Of a stretch of DNA of 64,000 bases, positions 1-7,450 are shown piece after piece. The notes beneath the pieces were generated by a model that was given only the letters and a program-made list of their open reading frames with translations, was not told the DNA's origin and did no database searches. Made by a program: the position numbers and the translations under genes. This DNA is from CAYRHJ01 sp964424105. Lineage in GTDB: Bacteria; Planctomycetota; Phycisphaerae; UBA1845. Location: the NCBI GenBank assembly GCA_964424105.1, contig CAYRHJ010000016.1, positions 85,795-149,794 of the forward strand, given 5' to 3'. How positions within the stretch are numbered: position 1 is the stretch's first letter; each line of letters begins with the position of its first letter.

Positions 1-1
1 G

Positions 2-205
2 CAGCCGGATCCACAGGATCGACAGATCGGTTCATTGACGTCTGCGGTGGCGGCGGTGTTGGCAGGCGTTCAGGTCGTTCGTGTGCACGACGTGCACGCT
101 ACGGTCCAGGCGGTTGCAATGGCGCATGCGATTCGAATGGCGACATCCCGTGGCGAGAATGAGGCCGGAGGTTACATGCCTGCGAATCAACCCATGGCCC
201 CCTGA
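2..205 (+). CDS. folP: Dihydropteroate synthase, C-terminal fragment (cut by window edge)
   Basis: An open frame enters from the left edge and ends at the TGA at 203-205; it has no start inside the window. The 67 visible residues contain GSLTSAVAAVLAGVQVVRVH followed by DVHATVQAVAMAHAIR, which matches the end of the TIM barrel in FolP, where the conserved VRVHDV segment contacts the pterin and sulfonamide site. FolP joins dihydropterin pyrophosphate and p-aminobenzoate in cytoplasmic folate synthesis. The last 20 or so residues (SRGENEAGGYMPANQPMAP) are a non-conserved tail. The 3' end overlaps the convergent acetyltransferase gene by 19 bp. The identification rests on the C-terminal motif only. 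Confidence 0.8.
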   Translation, partial: QPDPQDRQIGSLTSAVAAVLAGVQVVRVHDVHATVQAVAMAHAIRMATSRGENEAGGYMPANQPMAP

Positions 206-1035
206 CCGATGGCGTAGATTTGGTCAGGCCTGCCGATGCCGGTCACTTTTCCCCATACCATGCGGATGGAGGACGGAGAAGGGACGAATCCCAAAGTCCG
301 CAACAGGTCGATCGAATCGTGATTGACGCCGGGGACCGCGGTGATGACCTGCGATTCTCGCAGGAAACCGAGAACGCCTTTCAGCACATGTATCGCCGCG
401 TCGCGATCCTCGGCCAACCAAGGCCCGATGCGCAAGCCCTGGCTCGAAGGAAACAACACCGCGTAGGCCCTGATTCTTGTGCCGGATCGCAGAATACAGG
501 TGGCGATCGCACGATGCAGAACACCATTCAGGAGCCGATCGCGACGGTCGCCGAATCGCTCCGCGTCGAAGTCAACCAGATCCGCTCGATCGGTCATTAC
601 AAGGGGTTCATAGGCCCCGTGGTCCACCGGCGACCCTGCCGCGAGGCGAAATCGAGGGGACTCGAACTCCTCGCGGAAGCCCAACTTCCGATACAACGCC
701 ATGCCGGGCGGGTCCGCCTCCAGCCGAACCGTCGCGATGCCCCGCCGGTCGATTTCCGCCAACGCGTGCTGCAACAGTTGTCGACCGATTCCGCGTCCAC
801 GGGCATCGGGCAAGACGATCAAATTACCAATCCACGCCGTTCGCTCGTACACGGTCGTCGTGACCATGCCGACCCGCCGCCCGGCTTCTTCGGCGATGAA
901 CGAACCGTCCGGATCATGCGACAGAATCAATTCGAAGACGTCGCGCGTAGCATCCCATCCCTCGCGAGACGTTTGCTCAAGACCAAAGGTGACGTCAGGC
1001 GCTTGAAAAATTCGTAGGGTGACGGTTTTGCTCAT
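187..1035 (-). CDS. GNAT family N-acetyltransferase
   Basis: The 282-aa cytoplasmic protein carries a GNAT fold in its first 150 residues. The acetyl-CoA pyrophosphate loop is visible as LPDARGRGIGRQLLQHAL near residues 76-93, followed by the beta5 segment MALYRKLGFREEF. The C-terminal half (DRADLVDFDAERFGDRR onward) resembles the second domain of two-domain GNAT proteins such as the YitH group. The substrate cannot be deduced. ATG at 1035 is preferred to the TTG at 1038. The gene lies 16 bp downstream of the flippase-like membrane protein gene on the same strand, so the two probably form one transcript. Its stop codon lies inside the end of convergent folP. Confidence 0.85.
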   Translation of the reverse strand: MSKTVTLRIFQAPDVTFGLEQTSREGWDATRDVFELILSHDPDGSFIAEEAGRRVGMVTTTVYERTAWIGNLIVLPDARGRGIGRQLLQHALAEIDRRGIATVRLEADPPGMALYRKLGFREEFESPRFRLAAGSPVDHGAYEPLVMTDRADLVDFDAERFGDRRDRLLNGVLHRAIATCILRSGTRIRAYAVLFPSSQGLRIGPWLAEDRDAAIHVLKGVLGFLRESQVITAVPGVNHDSIDLLRTLGFVPSPSSIRMVWGKVTGIGRPDQIYAIGQGAMG

Positions 1036-1051
1036 CAATATTGGGTGCGCG

Positions 1052-2161
1052 TTACGTCGTTTTCCGATCGCCCTTGACGCCTCCAGCCCAATAGCAGACA
1101 GCCCCGATGGGAATTATCAGTAACGCAAGGGTGTCGCTGAGCAGCGACGCCAACAACGATGCGGAGGCGGGCACGCCCAGCATCCCAAAAAGCCACACGG
1201 TCACGCCCGCGCCGATGGCCATCCGACTGATTCCCAGCGGCACCATGCCGACAAATAGCGTGACGGGTACGAAGGCCAAGCATTCCCAAAACAGGCCTTC
1301 CTGTCCCAGGGCCAGAAAAATGACGTACGTTTCGATCGATCGCATCGCTTGAACGCCTATTCCCCAACCCACAGCGCGGAACAGAACTGCGTACGACGTG
1401 CGATACTGACGAATGGATTCCAGTACCCGAACCATCCCCACGAGTGGTTTGCGGCAGATGGACGGCGAGCGCGGGATCCATGTGACGAGGGACCGCTCGA
1501 TCGGGCCGGCCAACAGTGTGGCTGCGATGACGGCGGTCCCCACGCCCAAGGCGGACAAGACCAGCGTCCACCTGCCCGGAAACCCGAAATCGAACAAGCA
1601 AAGCACCACAACACACAACGTCACCAGCGACAGCAGTCCCGTCACGCGGTCCACGATCACGCTGGTAACGACGGCGAACGATTGGCCATGTGTGCGAGAA
1701 ACGAACCAGGTTCGCATGATGTCCGTTCCCAGCGTGCCGGGAAATAGTTTCCCGGCAAAATAGCTGGTGAACAACGTCATCGTCAGCCGCCATAGGGATT
1801 CACGAACGCCTACTGTGAACAATAGAATTTGCCATTTGCGGGCGATGACGAAGCGATTGCCGACCGTGATGACCATGGCCAGCACGATCCAGCCCGGTTT
1901 CGCTTGAAAGAGGGCGTTGGTGATTTCCTGAATGGGGACGTGCCAGACGACGATGTACGCGAAGAGGCCACCTGTGACGAGTCCTCCCAGGCAAACGCGC
2001 AACCATCGATTCAATCGAGTGCGGGACGGGGATCGATTCAAGGGGTCGTCGGTGGCCAACGCCACTTCCAGCGGTGAATCCCCGTCCCGATCAACCGCAT
2101 GTGATGATTGTTCTGCCGTGGGGCTCAACGACGGGAACTCTAGCATGGGTTTGATTGGCAT
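1052..2161 (-). CDS. Lysylphosphatidylglycerol synthase TM-region / flippase-like (UPF0104) membrane protein
   Basis: The 369-aa inner-membrane protein has about eight hydrophobic segments after a 50-residue polar N-terminus. LRVCLGGLVTGGLFAYIVVW, then GWIVLAMVITVGNRFVIARKW and the LFPGTLGTDIMRTWF motif are typical of the LPG_synthase_TM (UPF0104/AglD-like) family, whose members are linked to lipid flipping or aminoacyl-lipid synthesis. There is no C-terminal catalytic domain, so it is the stand-alone membrane form. It sits upstream of the GNAT gene with a 16-bp gap. The family is clear; the substrate is unknown. Confidence 0.8.
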   Translation of the reverse strand: MPIKPMLEFPSLSPTAEQSSHAVDRDGDSPLEVALATDDPLNRSPSRTRLNRWLRVCLGGLVTGGLFAYIVVWHVPIQEITNALFQAKPGWIVLAMVITVGNRFVIARKWQILLFTVGVRESLWRLTMTLFTSYFAGKLFPGTLGTDIMRTWFVSRTHGQSFAVVTSVIVDRVTGLLSLVTLCVVVLCLFDFGFPGRWTLVLSALGVGTAVIAATLLAGPIERSLVTWIPRSPSICRKPLVGMVRVLESIRQYRTSYAVLFRAVGWGIGVQAMRSIETYVIFLALGQEGLFWECLAFVPVTLFVGMVPLGISRMAIGAGVTVWLFGMLGVPASASLLASLLSDTLALLIIPIGAVCYWAGGVKGDRKTT

Positions 2162-2502
2162 TCAATCGGGTGTTTCGTGATGGTCGGACGTGTAGCATCG
2201 CATGACAATTCGTGGCCCATCGAAAACGTTCGATCCAGTTGAATTTTGAATCACTTGATTACGACGATTGCCGCGGAAGTCAATGGATTTCCGCTCCCCG
2301 ACGGTCGCGGGTTGGAATGATTTGGTCGCGGTGCCATCGTGAGCGCGTGAAACCCGTCAAACGATCTAGATTCCGGCGTTCGCCGGAATGACGCATGCAG
2401 GCGGTCGCGGGTTGGATGGGAAATGTCACACGTTCACCAGTCGAAAAGTGACCAGGGATCAGGGCTGGGGTCTACGCCGAGTGACGCAGGATTGCGCGAG
2501 AT
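2162..2502. other. Intergenic region between asd and the flippase-like gene
   Basis: I see no gene in this 341-bp gap. Around 2369-2393 it contains a REP-like palindrome (ATTCCGGCGTTCGCCGGAAT) belonging to a family that recurs across the window. The rest has no recognisable promoter or terminator. Confidence 0.5.
2369..2393 (+). repeat. REP-like palindrome, family copy 1
   Basis: The core ATTCCGGCGTTCGCCGGAAT is an imperfect palindrome followed by GACG. Close relatives lie at 34204-34230, 48891-48916, 53862-53886 and 62553-62579, mostly just 3' of genes. Confidence 0.75.
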
Positions 2503-3528
2503 TCAGACTTGAACATCACCGCGGGCGCGAATCACGTGTTCGGCGATTTGAACGGCGTTCAGGGCGGCTCCTTTTCGCAACTGATCGCCTGAAACAAAAA
2601 GGTCAATGCCGGTGCCGTCAGGGCGACTTTGATCGGATCGGATGCGGCCGACAAGGACGTCGTCTTGTCCGGAAGCATCAACGGGCATGGGAAAATAATT
2701 CCGTGCCCGATCATCGACAACCTTCACACCCGGTGCACGGGCCAGCAGGTCGCGAACCGCATCCGGCGAAACGGGTTCGTGAAATTCCAGGTTGATGGAC
2801 TCGCTGTGGGCACGCAGGATGGGCACGCGCACACACGTTGCGGTCATGGCTAAACCGTCGTGGTGCAGGATTTTCCGAGATTCGTCCACCATTTTCTGTT
2901 CTTCCACGTTGTAACCGTTGGGGCCCATGTCGGTGTTGTGGCAGAACAGGTTGAAGGCCATCGGGTGGGGCAGGACGCTGGGCGTGACGGGTCTTCCGTC
3001 CAGATGTTCTCGCGTTTGTCGTTGCAGTTCCAGCATGGCCTGCATGCCCGCACCGCTGGCGGACTGGTAGGTGCTGACGACGATTCGTTTGATGGGGAAT
3101 CGCCGATGGATGGGGGCCACGGCCATTAAAAGGATGATGGTCGAGCAATTTGGGTTGGCGATGATGCCGTGGTGATGGGCGATGTCTTCGGGATTCACTT
3201 CGGGAATGACGAGCGGGACGCCCGTGTCCATGCGGTAGGCCGACGAGTTGTCCACAACGACGGCGCCGGCACGAAGCGCATGCGGTGCGTATTGCAAGCT
3301 GACCGACTTGCCGGCTGAAAACAGGGCGATGTCGATGTTTCGGAAGCTATCGGGCGTGACCTGTTCCACGGTGATTTTGCGGCCCGACCATTGCACGATC
3401 TGACCGGCGGACCGCGGTGATGCGAGCAGTCGCAGCACCTGGACTGGAAAATTCCTGTCAGCCAGTACGCGTATGAATTCGGCACCAACGGCACCGCTGG
3501 CACCCAAAATGGCTACGTTGACTCCCAT
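2503..3528 (-). CDS. asd: Aspartate-semialdehyde dehydrogenase
   Basis: The 341-aa enzyme makes L-aspartate 4-semialdehyde from aspartyl phosphate with NADPH, the branch point to lysine, diaminopimelate, threonine and methionine. The N-terminus has the Rossmann motif VAILGASGAVGAEF (residues 5-18). The catalytic cysteine is in NPNCSTI near residue 130, preceded by VVDNSSAYRMD. The QSASGAGM segment near 160 and IRAHSESINLEF near 240 are further conserved elements. Length is normal for the family. The gene stands alone; its neighbour at 3730 is divergent. Threonine dehydrogenase is encoded 1 kb away, a loose metabolic connection rather than an operon. Confidence 0.96.
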   Translation of the reverse strand: MGVNVAILGASGAVGAEFIRVLADRNFPVQVLRLLASPRSAGQIVQWSGRKITVEQVTPDSFRNIDIALFSAGKSVSLQYAPHALRAGAVVVDNSSAYRMDTGVPLVIPEVNPEDIAHHHGIIANPNCSTIILLMAVAPIHRRFPIKRIVVSTYQSASGAGMQAMLELQRQTREHLDGRPVTPSVLPHPMAFNLFCHNTDMGPNGYNVEEQKMVDESRKILHHDGLAMTATCVRVPILRAHSESINLEFHEPVSPDAVRDLLARAPGVKVVDDRARNYFPMPVDASGQDDVLVGRIRSDQSRPDGTGIDLFVSGDQLRKGAALNAVQIAEHVIRARGDVQV

Positions 3529-3729
3529 GTTGTGGTCCTTCGTGGTCCTTTCTACCCATTGTGGAAACAGGTTGGGTTACCGAATTCGCAGTTCGCCGTT
3601 CCATGTGAAAAGGCCGCCACCGGCGTTCGTCGTACACCGACTTGTCGAGTCCCATCGCTGCCCGTAGCATACTCCTTTTGGCCGGAATTTCACGTGGTTG
3701 GTGGTCGTAAAGTGAAACGGGGTGCTCCT

Positions 3730-4524
3730 ATGAATCGACGGAACGTTTTGGTATGCCTTGTTATGTTCACTTCGCATATTGCGATCTGTTTGCTAGCGAG
3801 TGGATCGGCTGAGGCTGCACAGGGGACAGCGCAAGATGACGTGTCCGGGGCGGACCGCGAAATCGAAGCGATTCTCGAACGGGTGGAAGCCCAAGGAGAG
3901 CGTGTCAAGAATATCGTGTGTCGGGTCGAATTCACCACGCTGGACCGCATCGACGATGATCAGATTCAACGGACCGGAGAATTGCTGTTCAAGCGCCAAG
4001 TACCCAATCCGTGGTTTATGATTGCGTTCGACAAGACTGTGCAGGAAGGCGTCGTTCGCAATGAAAAACATTGGTACACTTTCGACGGCCGGTGGCTTCT
4101 GGAAGCCAGCGAGAGATCGCGATCCATTATTCGACGTGATATAGCGCCATCGGGAACCGAGGTGGATCTGTTCAGCATCGACAAAGCCCCCTTCCCTATC
4201 CCGTTCGGACAGCGCAAAGACGATATTTTGCGACATTTTGAGGTGAAACGAGGCGCGGGTGATCCGGGCGTTCCAGAGGTGGATCACCTGATCTGCACGC
4301 CGAAGGCAGACAGCCACTTGGCCAAGGTTTACAGCCGTCTGGAGTTTTATGTTTCACGTGCGATCGATCTTCCGACGCGCATCGTCATGACATCGCGAGA
4401 CAAGACCCGCGTGACCACGGCGAACTTTCCGGACCTGTCGGCGGGATCCATCAATATCGGGCTGGATGATCGACGATTTCGGTTGCCCGCGCAGACCAAG
4501 GATTATGCCGTCGCTGACGAGTAA
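3730..4524 (+). CDS. Exported LolA-like / planctomycete TIGR03009-like protein
   Basis: From ATG 3730 the protein has 264 residues and starts with MNRRNVLVCLVMFTSHIAICLLASGSAEAAQG, a clear signal peptide with a cleavage site near AEA-AQG. The open frame extends upstream to 3532 but that part reads as non-coding. The mature part begins with a helix (ADREIEAILERVEAQGERVKNIVCRVEF), followed by beta-rich sequence with paired ELLFKRQ, HWYTFDGRWLLE and LPTRIVMTSRD strands. This is how LolA-fold proteins and the planctomycete TIGR03009 group look. Function is unknown; binding of a lipid or other hydrophobic molecule in the periplasm is only suggested by the fold. It is followed 54 bp later by tdh. 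Confidence 0.7.
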   Translation: MNRRNVLVCLVMFTSHIAICLLASGSAEAAQGTAQDDVSGADREIEAILERVEAQGERVKNIVCRVEFTTLDRIDDDQIQRTGELLFKRQVPNPWFMIAFDKTVQEGVVRNEKHWYTFDGRWLLEASERSRSIIRRDIAPSGTEVDLFSIDKAPFPIPFGQRKDDILRHFEVKRGAGDPGVPEVDHLICTPKADSHLAKVYSRLEFYVSRAIDLPTRIVMTSRDKTRVTTANFPDLSAGSINIGLDDRRFRLPAQTKDYAVADE

Positions 4525-4578
4525 CACGTGGGGTTGGCATTTTCTGCATGGCCGCACGCACCGGGGAGGTTCGGGGGT

Positions 4579-5733
4579 ATGTCAGATTTCATGAAGGCTG
4601 TCCGCAAAGTCAGTGCCGGTCCCGGACTGGTGGTGGAAGACGTTCCCATCCCGGAAGTGGGCAACGACGACTGTCTGGTCCGTGTGGAGGCGGCAGGGAT
4701 TTGCGGGACGGATCTGCATATCTGGAGTTGGGACCGATGGTCCAGTCGACGAGTCAAGCCGCCGCTGACGCTGGGTCATGAATTGGCCGGCACCGTCGTG
4801 GACATCGGAAGAGACGTAAAGACGGTGACGGTCGGCGACTATGTATCGGCCGAATCGCATATCACCTGCGGAATGTGTTATCAGTGTCGCACCGGTCAGG
4901 CACACATGTGCCCCAACACGGTCATCATCGGGGTGGATCGCGCGGGTGGGTTTGCGGAATACGTTATCGTTCCGGAGAAGGTGATCTGGCGGAATAATCG
5001 GGCCAAGATTCCTCCGCAGATTGCCTGCCTTCAGGAGCCGTTTGGAAACGCGGTGTACGCGACACTGCATCAAGACATCACCGGGCGGTCGGTGGGGGTC
5101 ATGGGTTGCGGGCCGATCGGGCTTTTCAGCGTCGCCATCGCGCGGGCCTCCGGGGCGTCGGCGGTCTTCGCAGCCGACGTGAATGCGTTTCGGCTGGGAT
5201 TGGCGACGACCATGGGCGCGAATCGAGTGTTTAACCCGCAGGATTATTCTAGCGAAGGCAACGGCGAGCTTGTTCAGGCCATCGTTGACGCCAACGGTGG
5301 GTTCGGCGTGGACATCATGCTGGAGATGAGCGGCGCGCCGGCGGCGATCAACACGGCGTTTCAAGCCGTACGCAACGGCGGAATCGTGGTGCTGTTTGGC
5401 ATACCGTCCAAGCCGGTGGAAATCGACGTGGCTGAAAACATGATTTTTAAGAACCTGACGGTCAGTTCGTTGAATGGTCGGCGCATCTTCGATACGTGGT
5501 ACAAGACGAGATGGCTCCTGGAAGAGGGCGTCGTCGACCTTCGACCGTTGATCAGCAAGACGATCAGGCTGGAAGAGTTGAACGAGTCCATGCCGTTGTT
5601 GGCGGAGGGAAAGGCTTGCAAGCTGGTCGTCATACCGGAGCATCGCCAAGATCCGCCCGTCTTCGATCGGCGGAAGACCGAAACCGTTACCCCGCGCGAT
5701 CCTAACATCAAGGGAGCGCCCGTTCATCGATAG
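4579..5733 (+). CDS. tdh: L-threonine 3-dehydrogenase
   Basis: The 384-aa zinc-dependent MDR enzyme oxidises threonine with NAD to 2-amino-3-ketobutyrate. A GGGGAGG Shine-Dalgarno stands before ATG 4579; a second ATG at 4591 gives MKAVRKV, the usual family start. Seen in order: catalytic zinc ligands in GICGTDLHIWSWDRW and LGHELAG, structural zinc cysteines in CGMCYQCRTGQAHMC, the NAD loop GCGPIGLFS, and the TDH signature segments LEMSGAPAAI and GRRIFDTWYKT. About 40 extra residues follow the usual end (after KLVVIPEHR). The call is favoured over other sugar or polyol dehydrogenases by the TDH-specific WSWDRW and FDTWYK segments. Confidence 0.88.
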   Translation: MSDFMKAVRKVSAGPGLVVEDVPIPEVGNDDCLVRVEAAGICGTDLHIWSWDRWSSRRVKPPLTLGHELAGTVVDIGRDVKTVTVGDYVSAESHITCGMCYQCRTGQAHMCPNTVIIGVDRAGGFAEYVIVPEKVIWRNNRAKIPPQIACLQEPFGNAVYATLHQDITGRSVGVMGCGPIGLFSVAIARASGASAVFAADVNAFRLGLATTMGANRVFNPQDYSSEGNGELVQAIVDANGGFGVDIMLEMSGAPAAINTAFQAVRNGGIVVLFGIPSKPVEIDVAENMIFKNLTVSSLNGRRIFDTWYKTRWLLEEGVVDLRPLISKTIRLEELNESMPLLAEGKACKLVVIPEHRQDPPVFDRRKTETVTPRDPNIKGAPVHR

Positions 5734-5757
5734 ATCGGCCGCCAGCGCCAACCCGTC

Positions 5758-6444
5758 ATGCGCGATTACCTGCGAACCGTTGTCACGAGTCTTCTGACGC
5801 CGTGGCGGACTGATTTGGGTCCCCTGCAACAGGATTCGTCCTGGCGAATCGTCGCCATCTTGGTTTTCCACCTGGCGATAGCTGGTGGCGTAGCTGCGAT
5901 TCCGTCGTCGTGGACCTATCTGGTCGGCAAGGGCATGGTCCTGGGCGTAGACGAAATGGACCTCGGCGGCGACGACCTGCCGCCCGATTCCGTTCATCAG
6001 GTCACGGTGGGGTTGGTCGCATCCATCGGCATCTGGATGGCTGTTTCAGCCGTATGCATCGGCGTTTGTGTCGTGGCGGCCGATGGGCTGTTCATCGCGG
6101 ATCGCGAGGCATTTCGACTGGCTGTTCGACGTGCCTGCCTGTTGTCAGCTTGGCTGGTCGTTTGGTCGTCGGTGACGGTGGCAGCCAACCTGGAACGTGG
6201 ACACCGCCTGGTACATCCCGCCCGTTGGCCTTGGGGAGAATCGTGGGAAATTCGCGATCGACTGATTTTCGCCGCGGTGGGCTTTCCGGTCATTTGGGCG
6301 GTGGGTTTGAACGCGGGGGATTCGATGGTTGGGCGCCGATTTCGATGGTTATGGGTGGGTGCGGCGTTGGCGATATGTTGGTTCGAATGGTGGCTTATCT
6401 GGCGGGCGTTGCCGTGGATTTCATTGGAGGCCTACAGCGGATGA
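5758..6444 (+). CDS. Multi-pass membrane protein of unknown function
   Basis: The 228-aa protein is highly hydrophobic. Likely membrane segments are IVAILVFHLAIAGGVAAI (about 31-48), VTVGLVASIGIWMAVSAVCIGVCVV (about 82-106), ACLLSAWLVVWSSVTVAA (about 122-140), LIFAAVGFPVIWAVGL and WLWVGAALAICWFEWWLIW at the end. No motif points to a known family. It starts 24 bp after tdh and is followed by another unknown gene 31 bp downstream, so the two are probably co-transcribed. No strong Shine-Dalgarno is visible before ATG 5758. Confidence 0.65.
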   Translation: MRDYLRTVVTSLLTPWRTDLGPLQQDSSWRIVAILVFHLAIAGGVAAIPSSWTYLVGKGMVLGVDEMDLGGDDLPPDSVHQVTVGLVASIGIWMAVSAVCIGVCVVAADGLFIADREAFRLAVRRACLLSAWLVVWSSVTVAANLERGHRLVHPARWPWGESWEIRDRLIFAAVGFPVIWAVGLNAGDSMVGRRFRWLWVGAALAICWFEWWLIWRALPWISLEAYSG

Positions 6445-6475
6445 GCGCACGAGGATCGTTCCTGCCGTCTGGTCC

Positions 6476-7369
6476 ATGGAAAGTCGCATGGCATTGAATC
6501 GATTCCGTCATGAACGACGGGGATGGTTATGGAGCATTCGCGCTGTCATTGTGATTGCGGGCCTGGCGTTCGGCGTTTTTCGATGGGGTGTGGATAGGCT
6601 GGATCGCCGGCTGGCTGCGGTGTGCTGGAACGTTCCGAGCCTTTGGAATGCAGTCGCGGAGGCAGCGGCCAAGACGGGCGTCATCGACTCGACGATACTG
6701 GGTTCCGAGGTTCTACTACGCCGTGCGAGCGTGCATTCGTTCTTTCAGGTACGTTACGCCATTGTCGCGCAGTCCGATCTATTTCGCACGGACATCTACG
6801 TGATCAACGAAGCCTACGACGTGGTCGGTCGTTTTCGACGCCAGACGACGCAATCGCAACTGATTACCGACCGGCGGCGAGGTTTGTCGCCGCTGAGCCA
6901 CCTGCTGCCGGTTTACGATTCGCGTGGGACGGGTCGACTTTCCACACTGATTGGGTTTTCGCCCCTGGAATCGAAGAACCGGGCGCGTGGAAAATACGCC
7001 TACGTAAGCCTTGGTCCCGTGGTCAACGAGATTCAAATGGTCTGTGACATCCGCACCAGTCCGCATTGGTCCGAAGTGACCATCGTGGTGGACGACGTGA
7101 CGGACGATGGGTTGGATGACATTGCCATTTATGCCCTGACGGAAATTGGGGAGAAGTCGGCCATTGACCCGCGTCCGATCGCAGCCTTTCACTGGGATGA
7201 TGAAACGAGTTGTTTCGTGCCTGACGTGCCCGCGGAGATTGCAACGTTCCTGTCCTACTGGTGTGCCACTCCTGATTCACGTTTCCTGCATACCCCGGAC
7301 GAGTGGTTGGACGAGGCACAGATCGACGCACTTCCACTCATGCGGTCGATTGAACGTGACCGTCGATAA
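6476..7369 (+). CDS. Hypothetical single-pass membrane-anchored protein
   Basis: The open frame extends upstream into the previous gene, but the protein probably begins at ATG 6476 (or 6488) with MESRMALNRFRHERRGW, then one membrane segment (SIRAVIVIAGLAFGVFRWGV). The remaining 260 residues are predicted extracytoplasmic and mixed alpha/beta. A DDVTDDGLDDIAIYAL segment resembles an FG-GAP-like Asp-rich loop followed by a strand, but it occurs only once. I do not recognise the family. It follows the membrane protein gene at 5758-6444 with a 31-bp gap, suggesting a two-gene unit. Confidence 0.6.
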   Translation: MESRMALNRFRHERRGWLWSIRAVIVIAGLAFGVFRWGVDRLDRRLAAVCWNVPSLWNAVAEAAAKTGVIDSTILGSEVLLRRASVHSFFQVRYAIVAQSDLFRTDIYVINEAYDVVGRFRRQTTQSQLITDRRRGLSPLSHLLPVYDSRGTGRLSTLIGFSPLESKNRARGKYAYVSLGPVVNEIQMVCDIRTSPHWSEVTIVVDDVTDDGLDDIAIYALTEIGEKSAIDPRPIAAFHWDDETSCFVPDVPAEIATFLSYWCATPDSRFLHTPDEWLDEAQIDALPLMRSIERDRR

Positions 7370-7450
7370 ACTTGATCAGTCATAGGCCGGCGTGGCCGCG
7401 CTCGCGAAGCGGCGTCGTCATCCGAACCCACCCATATTGTTTGAACGTTG

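Noticed and set aside
4582..5997. 471-aa minus-strand open frame opposite tdh
   Set aside because: tdh on the plus strand has all family motifs; the antisense product is Arg/His/Gln-rich noise.
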